Source: Robiginitomaculum sp. (GTDB lineage Bacteria > Pseudomonadota > Alphaproteobacteria > Caulobacterales > Maricaulaceae). From it: DNA of 40,143 bases. The notes below the pieces were generated by a model. That model did no database searches. It saw only the letters and a program-made list of their open reading frames with translations, and was not told the DNA's origin. The stretch lies in the NCBI GenBank assembly GCA_015485335.1, contig WFTT01000120.1, positions 1 through 40,143 on the forward strand, in the 5' to 3' direction. The position numbers and the translations under genes were made by a program. Within the stretch, counting starts at the first letter, position 1. Every line of letters starts with the position of its first letter. Below, in pieces: positions 15,803 through 25,165 of this stretch.

Positions 15803-17176
15803 ATGGGGCAGAGCACCCTTCCACCCTATTTCAACATTTCTCCCGACGCGGCTTTGACCGAATTGGGCAATCCGGTTTCCTCGGCCGATTTCGCCGAAAT
15901 CGCAGAGGTCTGCACAAGAGGGCGTGAAGATCTCGCCTCTCGCGGACATCTGGAAAACGGGCAAAAAACCCTGCGTTTGTTTTCTACCTGGGAGATCACC
16001 AAATATCTGATTCCTGTGGCCACCCCGCATTTTCGTCGGGTGCTGAAAGCCAATCCGGATTTGCCCCAGGGCCGTTCTGAAACCGGCGCAGGGGCCAAGT
16101 GGTTTACCTTTGACGAGGTTTTACGCCTGCGCGCCCATTTTGCCAGCGAAGGCTCCAAGGCCAAAGAATATACTCCCTACCGCCCCGAAGGCCTGCCGGC
16201 GAAAATCACTGCTGTAGCCAACTTCAAGGGCGGCGTCGGCAAAACCTCGACAGCCGCGCATCTGGCCATGAGTGCGGCGCTGGACGGCTACAAGGTGCTG
16301 GTGATTGATCTGGACAGCCAGGGATCCATGACGTCGATTTTCGGGGGCAAAGTCGAAGATGAATGGGATACGGTATTTCCGCTGATCGCCCGTGATTATG
16401 CGGCTGCGCTGCAAGAGGAAAACCGCCGTCGGGCCGATCGCGGGGAAACACCCCAGCCACTGGATGAAACCCTGAATGCGGCTTTGGGGATTTCCGCGCA
16501 GGATGTTATCCAGAAAACCCATTGGCCCAACATCGATTTGATCGGTGCCCAGTTGAACCTCTATTGGGCGGAGTTCCAGATTCCGGTTTGGCGCATGGGG
16601 GTGCGCGGCTGGAAGCTCTGGGATGCGCTGACCAATGCGCTTGAACGGGACGGGGTGCTGGATGCCTATGATGTGATTTTCCTCGATACCCCCCCTGCCC
16701 TTGGCTATCTGACGATCAACGGGCTGAGTGCGGCGGATATTCTGCTGGTGCCCCTTGGTGCGAGCTTTCTGGAATTTGATTCCACGGGGCGGTTTTTCGA
16801 TATGTTGCATTCCACATTCCAATCTATCGAGGACGGCGAGAACATGGCCGCCCGCGCTTTGGGGCGTCCGGAGATCCATTTCGAATGGGATGCGGTGCGC
16901 ACGGTGATTACCCGTTTTGATACGGTCCAGCAAAGCGACCTTGCCGGATTGATGCAGGCTTACCTCGGGCGGTTCATGTCGCCTTTCCGTCAGGAATACA
17001 CCGCATTGATCGGGCAGGCCGGTGAGCAGGTCAACGGCATCTACGAGGCCGATTATCGGGATTTCAACCGCGAGACCTATGCCCGCGGGCGCGAGACATT
17101 CGATATGACCTATGCAATGTTCAAGCGTTTGCTGATTGGCAGTTGGCGGCGGGATGTTTTGGAAAATGACAGCTAA
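15803..17176 (+). CDS. parA: Partition ATPase ParA
   Basis: Walker-type ATPase that, with ParB and a centromere site, segregates plasmid copies. The deviant Walker A motif is KGGVGKTSTAAHLAM, starting at Lys142 with the catalytic Lys147. The A' motif is VLVIDLDSQGS and Walker B is DVIFLDTPPALGYL. The N-terminal 130 residues precede the ATPase core and include a DNA-binding-like region, as in type Ia and RepABC-like ParA proteins that also repress their own operon. The length of 457 aa suits that class. The ATG at 15803 has AGAGG 8-9 nt upstream. parB follows on the same strand after 84 bp. The gene is divergent from repA across the origin. Confidence 0.93.
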   Translation: MGQSTLPPYFNISPDAALTELGNPVSSADFAEIAEVCTRGREDLASRGHLENGQKTLRLFSTWEITKYLIPVATPHFRRVLKANPDLPQGRSETGAGAKWFTFDEVLRLRAHFASEGSKAKEYTPYRPEGLPAKITAVANFKGGVGKTSTAAHLAMSAALDGYKVLVIDLDSQGSMTSIFGGKVEDEWDTVFPLIARDYAAALQEENRRRADRGETPQPLDETLNAALGISAQDVIQKTHWPNIDLIGAQLNLYWAEFQIPVWRMGVRGWKLWDALTNALERDGVLDAYDVIFLDTPPALGYLTINGLSAADILLVPLGASFLEFDSTGRFFDMLHSTFQSIEDGENMAARALGRPEIHFEWDAVRTVITRFDTVQQSDLAGLMQAYLGRFMSPFRQEYTALIGQAGEQVNGIYEADYRDFNRETYARGRETFDMTYAMFKRLLIGSWRRDVLENDS

Positions 17177-17187
17177 TTCACTTTAAG

Positions 17188-17207
17188 AAGACTCTTTTAA
17201 GGGTCTT
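17188..17207 (+). repeat. Short hairpin between parA and parB
   Basis: AAGACTCTT and AAGGGTCTT (8 of 9 bp paired) flank TT. It starts 11 nt after the parA stop. It could lower read-through into parB or act as a processing site. There is no U-tract, so termination is unlikely. Confidence 0.35.
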
Positions 17208-17260
17208 TGGGTAAAGCAAATACTCTATTCCGGAGTGCCGGATCAAAGGGAGCAGAGACG

Positions 17261-18277
17261 ATGGCGCGTAAACGGATATCAGGACCAAAACCCGAATTTC
17301 TGGGGGCGGCGGGGTTGGCAGATGCGGGCGGCATAGAGTCCAAGTCGATGTTTGGCTCGCCTTCATCCGCCCCTATTTCACAGGTCGTGGCTGATGGCGC
17401 TGCGCAAAACGCGCTGAATGAACTGGTAGAAGACATGGCCCGCCATCGGGCCGAAGGGCGGTTTGTTTTAAAAATTCCGCTGACGGATATTGTTCAGGAT
17501 CACCTTGCCCGCGATCGGGTCAATGCGGATACACAGGACATGCAGGCCCTGATCGAGAGCCTGCGCGAGCATGGCCAGCGCACCCCGATCGAGGTAACGC
17601 TGTTGCCGGATGTGCCAAAGGGGGCACCGAAATACGGGTTGATTTCCGGTTGGCGCCGGTTGCTGGCGCTTGAACAGCTTTATCAGGAAACCGGCAATCC
17701 CGCGTTCCAGACCATTCTGGCATTGCAACGCGCGCCGGCAGATGCGGCGGCGGCCTATGTGTCGATGGTTGAAGAAAACGAAATCCGGGTCGGGCTGAGC
17801 TATTACGAACGGGCAAGGGTTGCGGCAGAAGCCACCAAGCGCGGGGTGTTCGAAACGGAAAAGCAGGCTTTGTTGACTCTGTTCGCCACAGCCAGCCGCG
17901 CCAAGAGATCACGGATCCGGTCCTTTATTACACTCTATCACGCGCTTGACGGGGTGTTGAAATACCCTGCAGCAATCCCCGAACGTTTGGGGCTGTCATT
18001 GGTGGAAGCTCTGCGAAAAGACCCTGATACCGCTGAGCAGATAGTCTTGGCGCTACAGCAAGACCCTGATCGGGATGCCGCGCGAGAGATCAAGACACTT
18101 GTTGCGGCCATTCAACCGGTAAAACCGCAGAATGTTCCGCGCGCGGAACATTCCGTTAAATGTGCCTCCAATGGTCTGAAGCTGGTGCTTCGCGGAAACC
18201 GGATCGAAATCACCGGTGAACAGGTATCCCCGGAATTGCTGACACGGCTTAAACAGATGCTTGAAGAAACGCTCTAG
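17261..18277 (+). CDS. parB: Partition protein ParB
   Basis: Centromere-binding CTPase partner of ParA. The ATG at 17261 (MARKRISGPK) has GGGAGC 8 nt upstream and starts with the basic N-terminus expected to contact ParA. The longer TTG-initiated frame from 17207 was rejected. The ParB N-domain is visible as HGQRTPIEV, then YGLISGWRRLLAL, which corresponds to the GxRR(Y/L)A box, and SMVEENEIRVGLSYYERA, the ENxxR-type motif. A helix-turn-helix region and a short C-terminal dimer domain follow (LLTRLKQML). The stop overlaps the 58-codon gene on the other strand by 3 bp. A 24-bp perfect palindrome lies within the coding region at the linker before the C-terminal domain. Confidence 0.92.
   Translation: MARKRISGPKPEFLGAAGLADAGGIESKSMFGSPSSAPISQVVADGAAQNALNELVEDMARHRAEGRFVLKIPLTDIVQDHLARDRVNADTQDMQALIESLREHGQRTPIEVTLLPDVPKGAPKYGLISGWRRLLALEQLYQETGNPAFQTILALQRAPADAAAAYVSMVEENEIRVGLSYYERARVAAEATKRGVFETEKQALLTLFATASRAKRSRIRSFITLYHALDGVLKYPAAIPERLGLSLVEALRKDPDTAEQIVLALQQDPDRDAAREIKTLVAAIQPVKPQNVPRAEHSVKCASNGLKLVLRGNRIEITGEQVSPELLTRLKQMLEETL
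18130..18153. promoter_or_regulatory. 24-bp perfect palindrome inside parB, parS-like
   Basis: The central 18 bases are TGTTCCGCGCGCGGAACA, flanked by GAA and TTC. Chromosomal parS in many bacteria is a 16-bp palindrome with TGTTYCAC and GTGRAACA halves. The outer TGTTCC and GGAACA match that pattern, while the centre is GC-rich and two bases longer. It encodes NVPRAEHS in the linker of ParB. A partition-site role is inferred from the resemblance and location. Confidence 0.5.
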
Positions 18278-18450
18278 GGTTTGGGTTTTGGCGGGAGTTG
18301 CTGGCGGATCAATTCCCATTCACGGTTTCCGATAACCGCGGGAATGGTCAGGGGTATGCCGTCAATTACCGCCGTATAAAACCCGCCGCCTATATCGGTG
18401 ATATCACTGACGATCGGGGCGGGTTCTGCTGGTTCATCGGGTTTTGCCAT
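18274..18450 (-). CDS. Small protein of unknown function, coupled to the DUF2793 gene (58 aa)
   Basis: A 58-codon frame begins MAKPDEPAEPAPIVSDI, contains GGGFYTAVIDGIPLTIPAVI and ends LPPKPKP. Its start is strong: AGGAG lies 6 nt upstream and overlaps the TAG stop of the DUF2793 gene, so the two are almost certainly translationally coupled. Proline-rich ends flank a short beta-like core. No membrane segment is seen. It ends within the last codons of convergent parB. Small open frames behind tail-fibre-like genes can encode assembly chaperones, but that is only a suggestion here. Confidence 0.62.
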   Translation of the reverse strand: MAKPDEPAEPAPIVSDITDIGGGFYTAVIDGIPLTIPAVIGNREWELIRQQLPPKPKP

Positions 18451-18459
18451 GGGGATCTC

Positions 18460-19836
18460 CTAAAATTCCGCGCTGTAATCATAAGGTCCGGCACCGCTGC
18501 TCGTGGGGGTGACGCGCATGCCATAAGCCAGATCATTAAGGTTTTGTGCTGTTTGCCACCGTTGGAAATAGTAGCGGCTCTGTGCCATGTCTTGTGCCGG
18601 GGATGATGGTTGGAACGGGGTTGCCTTGGTACCTTTTTCCAGCTTGATCCGGCGAATATCAAATTGCCCTTCTAGGCCTGGAGTACTCATCGAGAGGCCA
18701 ATAATGATATTTAAATAATGACCGGTCCCGAGGGTTTTTCCCGCAATAGAAGGAATATAGGCGGTTGCGGAAATGCGGGTCCAACCGGTGGAAATCACCA
18801 AACTACCGACAAAGGGTGTGTAGACATGCGGTGATCCACCAGAACCGAATTCTTGGTAGGAATAAACCCTTGCAAGGGACTGGATGCTATCGCAGCGCGC
18901 ATCAAAAGATAAAACCAGATTACTTCCGGCTGTTGTGGACACGTCTTCTATGGGGAGTTTTATGTTTTGGTATAGTCCGGTTTGCCCCGTGTTGTCATAC
19001 CGCATGTAATATTCCCCTTGCACGGTTTCTGCTTCGGCCGAGGGAAGTGTTTCACGCGTAATCACGGGGCTTTTTCCCCCTGTGACAATTTTAAACCCAT
19101 CAACGGTATAGCCGTTGGTTGAAAACGGGCCATCCCCACGCTGGGCGCAATAAAAAGACGGATTGCGGATCAGGTTCGGTGCCGAAAGATGGGGGGTCTT
19201 GGGGAAGCAGGCGGTCCCTGTTGTCCGATCAAGGCTGATAGCTTCATGCCAGCTGCTGCCATCCGGGCTGACTTTGACATGCAGGTCATCGTCCCCGCTC
19301 AGGCCGATTTCGGCGCGCCCTGACCAGTTGTCCTGAAACAACAGGGCGGCTGTGTCGCCACTGGTTGCCTTGTTGATCTTGAGTTGGTGGCCGCTACCGG
19401 CATGGGTCATCAGGGTGGCATCGGCAGAGAGAGCCAGTTTGTTGGTGGCATCCGAGGTTGTATTGATCCCGACGCCCGCCAGATTCTGCAAATCGAGCGT
19501 TTCCCCGCCCCATGTTGCCCCGTCAAAAACCAGTGTGGTGTTTTCGTCCTGAACATAGGCTTGCCAACCGGTGAGCGGGGCCTGAAATTCCCAGCCACTG
19601 CCGGACCAGAGCGCGAGGCTGTTTTCCTGCCCTGCCCAATCGCCGGTGGCTGCCGCCCCAATGATATGGCGCTCGCCGGTGCTCGGGCTGGCGGGGGGCG
19701 TGCCGGAACTCCGGCTTTGGACGGCAAGCTGAACCAGCAAATCCAGCTGTGTGATCGCCGTGTTGTGTGTAATGTGCTTTTGAGCCTGAGCCGGCAGGAT
19801 ATAGGGCAGTCCGAGAACCGGTGACTGATCGGGCAT
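18460..19836 (-). CDS. DUF2793 phage-tail-like protein (458 aa)
   Basis: The N-terminus SPVLGLPYILPAQAQKHITH and the segments WAGQENSLALWSGSGWEF and GWQAYVQDENTTLVF are characteristic of DUF2793, a domain common in Rhodobacterales prophages and gene-transfer-agent-like tail regions. After residue 115 there are beta-repeat segments (VGINTTSDATNKLALSADAT, DDLHVKVSPDGSSWHEAISL) and from about 215 a carbohydrate-binding-like beta-sandwich (PNLIRNPSFYCAQRGDGPF, DVSTTAGSNLVLSFDARCDS). No signal peptide is present. The ATG at 19836 has GAGGAG 7 nt upstream. No other phage structural gene lies nearby, so this is an isolated fibre-like gene beside the partition module. It may bind a glycan. Confidence 0.8.
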   Translation of the reverse strand: MPDQSPVLGLPYILPAQAQKHITHNTAITQLDLLVQLAVQSRSSGTPPASPSTGERHIIGAAATGDWAGQENSLALWSGSGWEFQAPLTGWQAYVQDENTTLVFDGATWGGETLDLQNLAGVGINTTSDATNKLALSADATLMTHAGSGHQLKINKATSGDTAALLFQDNWSGRAEIGLSGDDDLHVKVSPDGSSWHEAISLDRTTGTACFPKTPHLSAPNLIRNPSFYCAQRGDGPFSTNGYTVDGFKIVTGGKSPVITRETLPSAEAETVQGEYYMRYDNTGQTGLYQNIKLPIEDVSTTAGSNLVLSFDARCDSIQSLARVYSYQEFGSGGSPHVYTPFVGSLVISTGWTRISATAYIPSIAGKTLGTGHYLNIIIGLSMSTPGLEGQFDIRRIKLEKGTKATPFQPSSPAQDMAQSRYYFQRWQTAQNLNDLAYGMRVTPTSSGAGPYDYSAEF

Positions 19837-20015
19837 GGGGTGCTCCTCATGGGATTGTGGATTCGGTGCAGACCCTAGTCCTTGCAGATCAAGGGTTTCT
19901 GAATCATACGTGCGCGGGATTTAATCTTTTTTAGGATCTGGTCTCTTGGTGGCTTTACAGCGCAAACTTGCCGCGTATTCTGGTCAGGCGGGTTGACCTT
20001 AAGCAGGCAATATGA

Positions 20016-21230
<1,215 letters not shown>

Positions 21231-21233
21231 GTA

Positions 21234-22235
21234 ATGGGGGCGGATGGGGCACATTTGTTGATTGACCAGCGTCTGGTGGCCGTTGTGGCCACCTATAACC
21301 GGCGTGCAGAGGTTCAGGAAACAGTGGCCCGCTTGCTGGATGAACCCTGCGTTGGCATCGTGGTGGTGGATAACGGGTCAACGGATGGTACGCGGGAATG
21401 GCTCAAAGCCCAGACATCGGCACGAGTGGTGCCGGTTTTTTCGCAAACCAATCTGGGCGGGGCCGGCGGGTTCGAACTGGGCATGCAGGTGGCGCAGGAC
21501 ACGTTTGATCCGGATTGGGTTGTGGTGATGGATGATGACGCCCGCCCGTACCCCGGGGCCTTTGGCGATTTTTCCGACGTAACGCAGGAACAATGGGATG
21601 TATTGGCGGCGGCTGTGTATTATCCGGATGGCCATATCTGCGAAATGAACCGCCCGTCCCGCAATCCGTTCTGGCATGGGGCCGAGTTTGCCAAAACCTG
21701 TTTGGGGGTTTGTCTGGGGCAGGGGCGCAAGGGGTTTCATGTGCCGGATCAGGCGTATGGTGTGCAAATGACCCTGCCGGTGGATGCGGCATCTTTTGTC
21801 GGTATGTTCATTTCGCGTCGGGTGATGGAACGTATCGGCAAGCCGGACGGGAAACTGTTTATTTATGGCGATGATGTTTCTTATTCCTTGCGGGCGCGCA
21901 AGGCGGGGTTTCGTATCGGCTTTGCCCCGAAAATCCGTTTTGAACATGCCTGTTCGACCTTTGCCCAAAAGAAAACCTACACGCCTTACTGGAAGGTTTA
22001 TTATAACTATCGCAACGGCTTGATTACCTATCGTGAAGCAGCCGGCTGGCTGTTTCCGGTGGTGGTTCCGGTGTTTTTGCTCAAATGGGTGCTGAATGGG
22101 CGCCATTATGGCGCGGACAAAGGTATTTTTTATCGCCTGTTGTGGCGGGCGATCAAAGACGGATTTGCAAACCGGCGCGATCTGGAACATGCCGATTTGC
22201 TGGCCCTTGTTAAGGCGCTGGAACAGCGCCCCTAG
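21234..22235 (+). CDS. GT2 glycosyltransferase, probable galactofuranosyltransferase (333 aa)
   Basis: GT-A fold family 2 glycosyltransferase. The N-terminus has VAVVATYNRRAEVQETV, followed by VVVDNGSTDGT and NLGGAGGFELGM. The metal-binding triad is VVMDDDARP with Asp100-102. SFVGMFISRRVMERIG and FIYGDDVSYSLRARKAG form the acceptor side. The NxGGAGGF plus DDD plus GDDVxYSxR pattern is shared with GlfT-type galactofuranosyltransferases. The C-terminal 70 residues include a hydrophobic segment (LFPVVVPVFLLKWVL), so membrane association is likely. It directly follows glf (3-bp gap), which supports UDP-galactofuranose as the donor. It is convergent with the 590-aa GT. The Shine-Dalgarno sequence is weak, so translation probably relies on coupling to glf. 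Confidence 0.85.
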   Translation: MGADGAHLLIDQRLVAVVATYNRRAEVQETVARLLDEPCVGIVVVDNGSTDGTREWLKAQTSARVVPVFSQTNLGGAGGFELGMQVAQDTFDPDWVVVMDDDARPYPGAFGDFSDVTQEQWDVLAAAVYYPDGHICEMNRPSRNPFWHGAEFAKTCLGVCLGQGRKGFHVPDQAYGVQMTLPVDAASFVGMFISRRVMERIGKPDGKLFIYGDDVSYSLRARKAGFRIGFAPKIRFEHACSTFAQKKTYTPYWKVYYNYRNGLITYREAAGWLFPVVVPVFLLKWVLNGRHYGADKGIFYRLLWRAIKDGFANRRDLEHADLLALVKALEQRP

Positions 22236-22245
22236 GGTCCTGCCC

Positions 22246-24018
22246 CTAACTGTCCTTGTATACGTCCTGCCAATAGGCCTTGGAGGCAATTTCCGGATAG
22301 CTGTCCCGATACTGTTTGCGCAGCTCCGGATAGGCTTTGCGGAACTTGAAATAATACCGCAGGGCACGCGCCATCAGTTTCAAGCCGCGCATCCGGTCAA
22401 GTTCCGTTGTATAGCCCTTGCTGCGATCACCGGTTAGATAGGTAAGCCGCTTTGCCCCCCACGCCAGATACAGGTTGCCGCGCTCCTTGGCGGGCACGGT
22501 GAAATGTTTGGCCCATATTTTGTAAAACGGCAGAATATGCCCATTCAGCCCGAATGCCCCGATCAGGCGGCGCAGCTTGAGCCGGATGCTGCCGGCGGTG
22601 TTTTCCGGGGGCAGCTGGCTGGCATCGATTGGTTGAAATACCTCGTTTTTGACCATGCTTTTGATGGTGGCACGCCGCTCTGCCATGTCTTTGTTGTCCA
22701 GAAAAAACTGGGGTCCGCGCATCACGTCTTCCCAGCCGAGCAAAATGGTTTCCATGGTCTCGTATTGAAAGCGGACAAAGTTTCGCAACAGGAACCAGAT
22801 CGCAATTTTAGACACTTGATGGGCACCGACCTCCATGCTCTCCAGAGACAGATGGTGTGCCATGTGGCTGCGCAAATCCAGATACCAGGTCATCGGGGAT
22901 TCTTTTTCGGTGAAATCATCCTGAAAGGACAAAATCCCGTTCAACAGCACAATTTTGAAATCATTGGCAATGGAAAAACTGACGTCATCGCCGCGCACAA
23001 AAAACGGGTAGGGGTGGTATTTTGCATGCTGCACCGGAAAGGCGAAATACCACCAGCCGCCATAGAGCTTGGGGTGGTCAAGCGTGCTTGATTTCGCCTC
23101 CATTTCAAAAAAGGCGTTTCGGTCACGCAGATCGGTTCCACTGGAAAGCGGCATACATTTGCGATCAAAGATCGCCCCGTTTTCCCACATGGCCCATTTC
23201 GTGGTGTTGTTGATCATTGCCCCGGCGATTGTAACGTGGCTGTCTTTGGCCAGAGCCAGAAAGACATAGGTGCGATACAGGCTCTCCATCGGGAAAGAGG
23301 CGTCGTCATCGGTGAAGAGCACATGGCTGTATCCCGCCTTTTCGGCCTCTTGCAAACCGCGGGCAAATCCGCCGGCCCCGCCAAGGTTGTCATTCGGAAT
23401 ATAGGTCAGGTTATCCGCCTTTGGCACCTCTACGCTTTGGCCGTTATCGACCATAAATATATGGATGTTTCCTTTAAATTCAAAACCCTGCAGGAAGTTT
23501 TGCAAGCGTTTGGCCGTGTTTATAACCGCCTCTTCGCGCTTGAAGGTTGTGATGCTGACAGCAAGTTTGGGCAGGGTCTCCGGTTGGGTGCTGGTCTGAA
23601 ATTCACCGCCGGAAAAATAGCCCCGGCTCAAGGCACGCAGTTCAAAGAAGATCACACCGGTTGTTGCATTTTCTGCATAATGCGACAGGTCAACCCGAGT
23701 TGAACTGTCCGGGGACAGCTCGATAATGTCAGCGCATATTTTTTCCCAGGACCGGTCCGGGATCGCGTGCCAGACCAGCAGTTCAAACCGCCCTTTGCCG
23801 CGTATATTCAGCCATAAATCATCCAGCCGGCAATTGCTGTGCCATTTTCCTATGCTCAGGGCATTGAAATAGGTATCAAACAAAACCATGTCGCCGGTGC
23901 GCATATGGATGGTATTATCCGCACCACGCAAGGCTGCAAGGCCGTTGAGGTGAAAATAGAGATCCTGCTCGGTGCAAATATTTTGTTCAGGAAAAACAAT
24001 ATGTTGAAGTGTGATCAT
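22246..24018 (-). CDS. GlfT2-like galactofuranosyltransferase (590 aa)
   Basis: Large family 2 glycosyltransferase with the architecture of polymerising galactofuranosyltransferases: an N-terminal beta-sandwich (residues 1-145, LQHIVFPEQNICTEQDLYFH), a GT-A domain with AVSITTFKREE, NDNLGGAGGFARGLQEAE and the metal site LFTDDDASFP (Asp237-239 counted from the chosen start), VRGDDVSFSI, and a helical C-terminal part from about 370. The ATG at 24018 overlaps the stop of the upstream sulfotransferase-like gene (ATGA), which fixes the start; a TTG seven codons earlier was rejected. It converges on the glf operon across a 10-bp gap. Co-occurrence with glf makes galactofuranose transfer the best reading. 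Whether it polymerises cannot be told. Confidence 0.87.
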   Translation of the reverse strand: MITLQHIVFPEQNICTEQDLYFHLNGLAALRGADNTIHMRTGDMVLFDTYFNALSIGKWHSNCRLDDLWLNIRGKGRFELLVWHAIPDRSWEKICADIIELSPDSSTRVDLSHYAENATTGVIFFELRALSRGYFSGGEFQTSTQPETLPKLAVSITTFKREEAVINTAKRLQNFLQGFEFKGNIHIFMVDNGQSVEVPKADNLTYIPNDNLGGAGGFARGLQEAEKAGYSHVLFTDDDASFPMESLYRTYVFLALAKDSHVTIAGAMINNTTKWAMWENGAIFDRKCMPLSSGTDLRDRNAFFEMEAKSSTLDHPKLYGGWWYFAFPVQHAKYHPYPFFVRGDDVSFSIANDFKIVLLNGILSFQDDFTEKESPMTWYLDLRSHMAHHLSLESMEVGAHQVSKIAIWFLLRNFVRFQYETMETILLGWEDVMRGPQFFLDNKDMAERRATIKSMVKNEVFQPIDASQLPPENTAGSIRLKLRRLIGAFGLNGHILPFYKIWAKHFTVPAKERGNLYLAWGAKRLTYLTGDRSKGYTTELDRMRGLKLMARALRYYFKFRKAYPELRKQYRDSYPEIASKAYWQDVYKDS

Positions 24019-25142
24019 AAATTGGTTGCTTTTTGGCAAGAGGAAGGGGATTGGGAAATGGGTTCGGGAGTGGCTTCAGCTGTCCGGTTCGGGGTTTTAG
24101 CAGGTCCGATATAAAGGTTTTGACAAACTTCGTCTTTCAGCCCCTTGCCGATGGTGTAGACCAGTCCGGACCAGACCTGAACCATTTGGGCATGCCACTG
24201 GGTCATATTGTCTGTGGGAACGAGTGACTGCGCCTTTTCTATGGCAGCCTCCCGAGAAGCCAAAAGGCTGGTTTCCATGGGCTTATTATGCTCGGGAAAG
24301 AATACCGCGTCCAGTGTTCGGGCATCGTCTTGATAGGTTTCGATAATGCTTTCGACCACCCGCTTGTGCAGGCGCAATTTCTGATGCTTTTTAACGGGGC
24401 GTGCGGACAGTTGACGGCCCAAATATTTACCCAGCTCCATTTTTAAAACCGGATCGGTTTTGTTAAGGGTCTGGATCCGCTGGAATTCCCGGATCATCGC
24501 AAGGTATTCCACAGACAAGCTGGGATTGCTGGCAATATGGGTCTGAAGCGTGAAAGGACTGCCTTTGAGCATGTAATCGGCAAAATCATCGACGACATCG
24601 TTGTTCCGGAGACGCTCGCGGACAAACGGGCGTAGTTCAAAAGCAGCACCAAAAACATCCCGCCAGGCTTGAAATTTGGCAGTGTAAAAGAGGCTGCCCC
24701 GCTCTGCGAGTTTTTTGTGAAAGCGTTCAAGGGGGCCATGGAATTGCCCGAGTTTGGTTTGTTCGGCAAAATTTGACAAAACCCGCTCTGCATGGGGGCG
24801 GACATAGGCAATAAGGCGGATTTTATCGCGGAATTCCGGTAAATAGTGATTAATGGCATCTTGCAGAAGGCGGGGGTCAACTTCTTCGAAAAACTCTGCC
24901 GAAACCACGGCAACATCGGCTTGTGACGCTTTCAGACGGGCGGCCAAAGTCTGGAAGCGCTTGTCTCTGTCTTTGATATCATGCCCCGGGGTCAGCGATT
25001 TTGCCAAGGGCAGGTGGTTGGTGGGCGCACTGTAATAAATGGATTTTTCAGCACAATGAATCAAATCTTGAGCAAGCGCATCCTGAATGGATGTGCTCCC
25101 GGTTTTGCGGTTCCCCAGATGAAAAACAAGGTCATTTATCAT
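24015..25142 (-). CDS. Sulfotransferase-like P-loop protein (375 aa)
   Basis: The N-terminus LVFHLGNRKTGSTSIQDALA carries the sulfotransferase-type nucleotide loop (K-T-G-S-T-S). LIAYVRPHAERVLSNFAEQ fits the 3'-phosphate-binding stretch with Arg and Ser. Proteins of this type are common in polysaccharide clusters of marine alphaproteobacteria, where their acceptors are unknown. The C-terminal 120 residues are helical and not recognised. The stop overlaps the start of the GlfT2-like gene by 4 bp, so the galactofuranosyltransferase and this gene are co-translated. That coupling suggests it acts on the galactofuranose-containing product. The gene upstream (329 aa) ends 23 bp before it, making a three-gene operon. 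Confidence 0.72.
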   Translation of the reverse strand: MINDLVFHLGNRKTGSTSIQDALAQDLIHCAEKSIYYSAPTNHLPLAKSLTPGHDIKDRDKRFQTLAARLKASQADVAVVSAEFFEEVDPRLLQDAINHYLPEFRDKIRLIAYVRPHAERVLSNFAEQTKLGQFHGPLERFHKKLAERGSLFYTAKFQAWRDVFGAAFELRPFVRERLRNNDVVDDFADYMLKGSPFTLQTHIASNPSLSVEYLAMIREFQRIQTLNKTDPVLKMELGKYLGRQLSARPVKKHQKLRLHKRVVESIIETYQDDARTLDAVFFPEHNKPMETSLLASREAAIEKAQSLVPTDNMTQWHAQMVQVWSGLVYTIGKGLKDEVCQNLYIGPAKTPNRTAEATPEPISQSPSSCQKATNL

Positions 25143-25165
25143 GCGTTATGGTTTCTATCTTCTGC

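Noticed and set aside
16121-16933. 270-codon minus-strand frame inside parA
   Set aside because: parA motifs are intact on the plus strand; the opposite frame has no start signal or domain.
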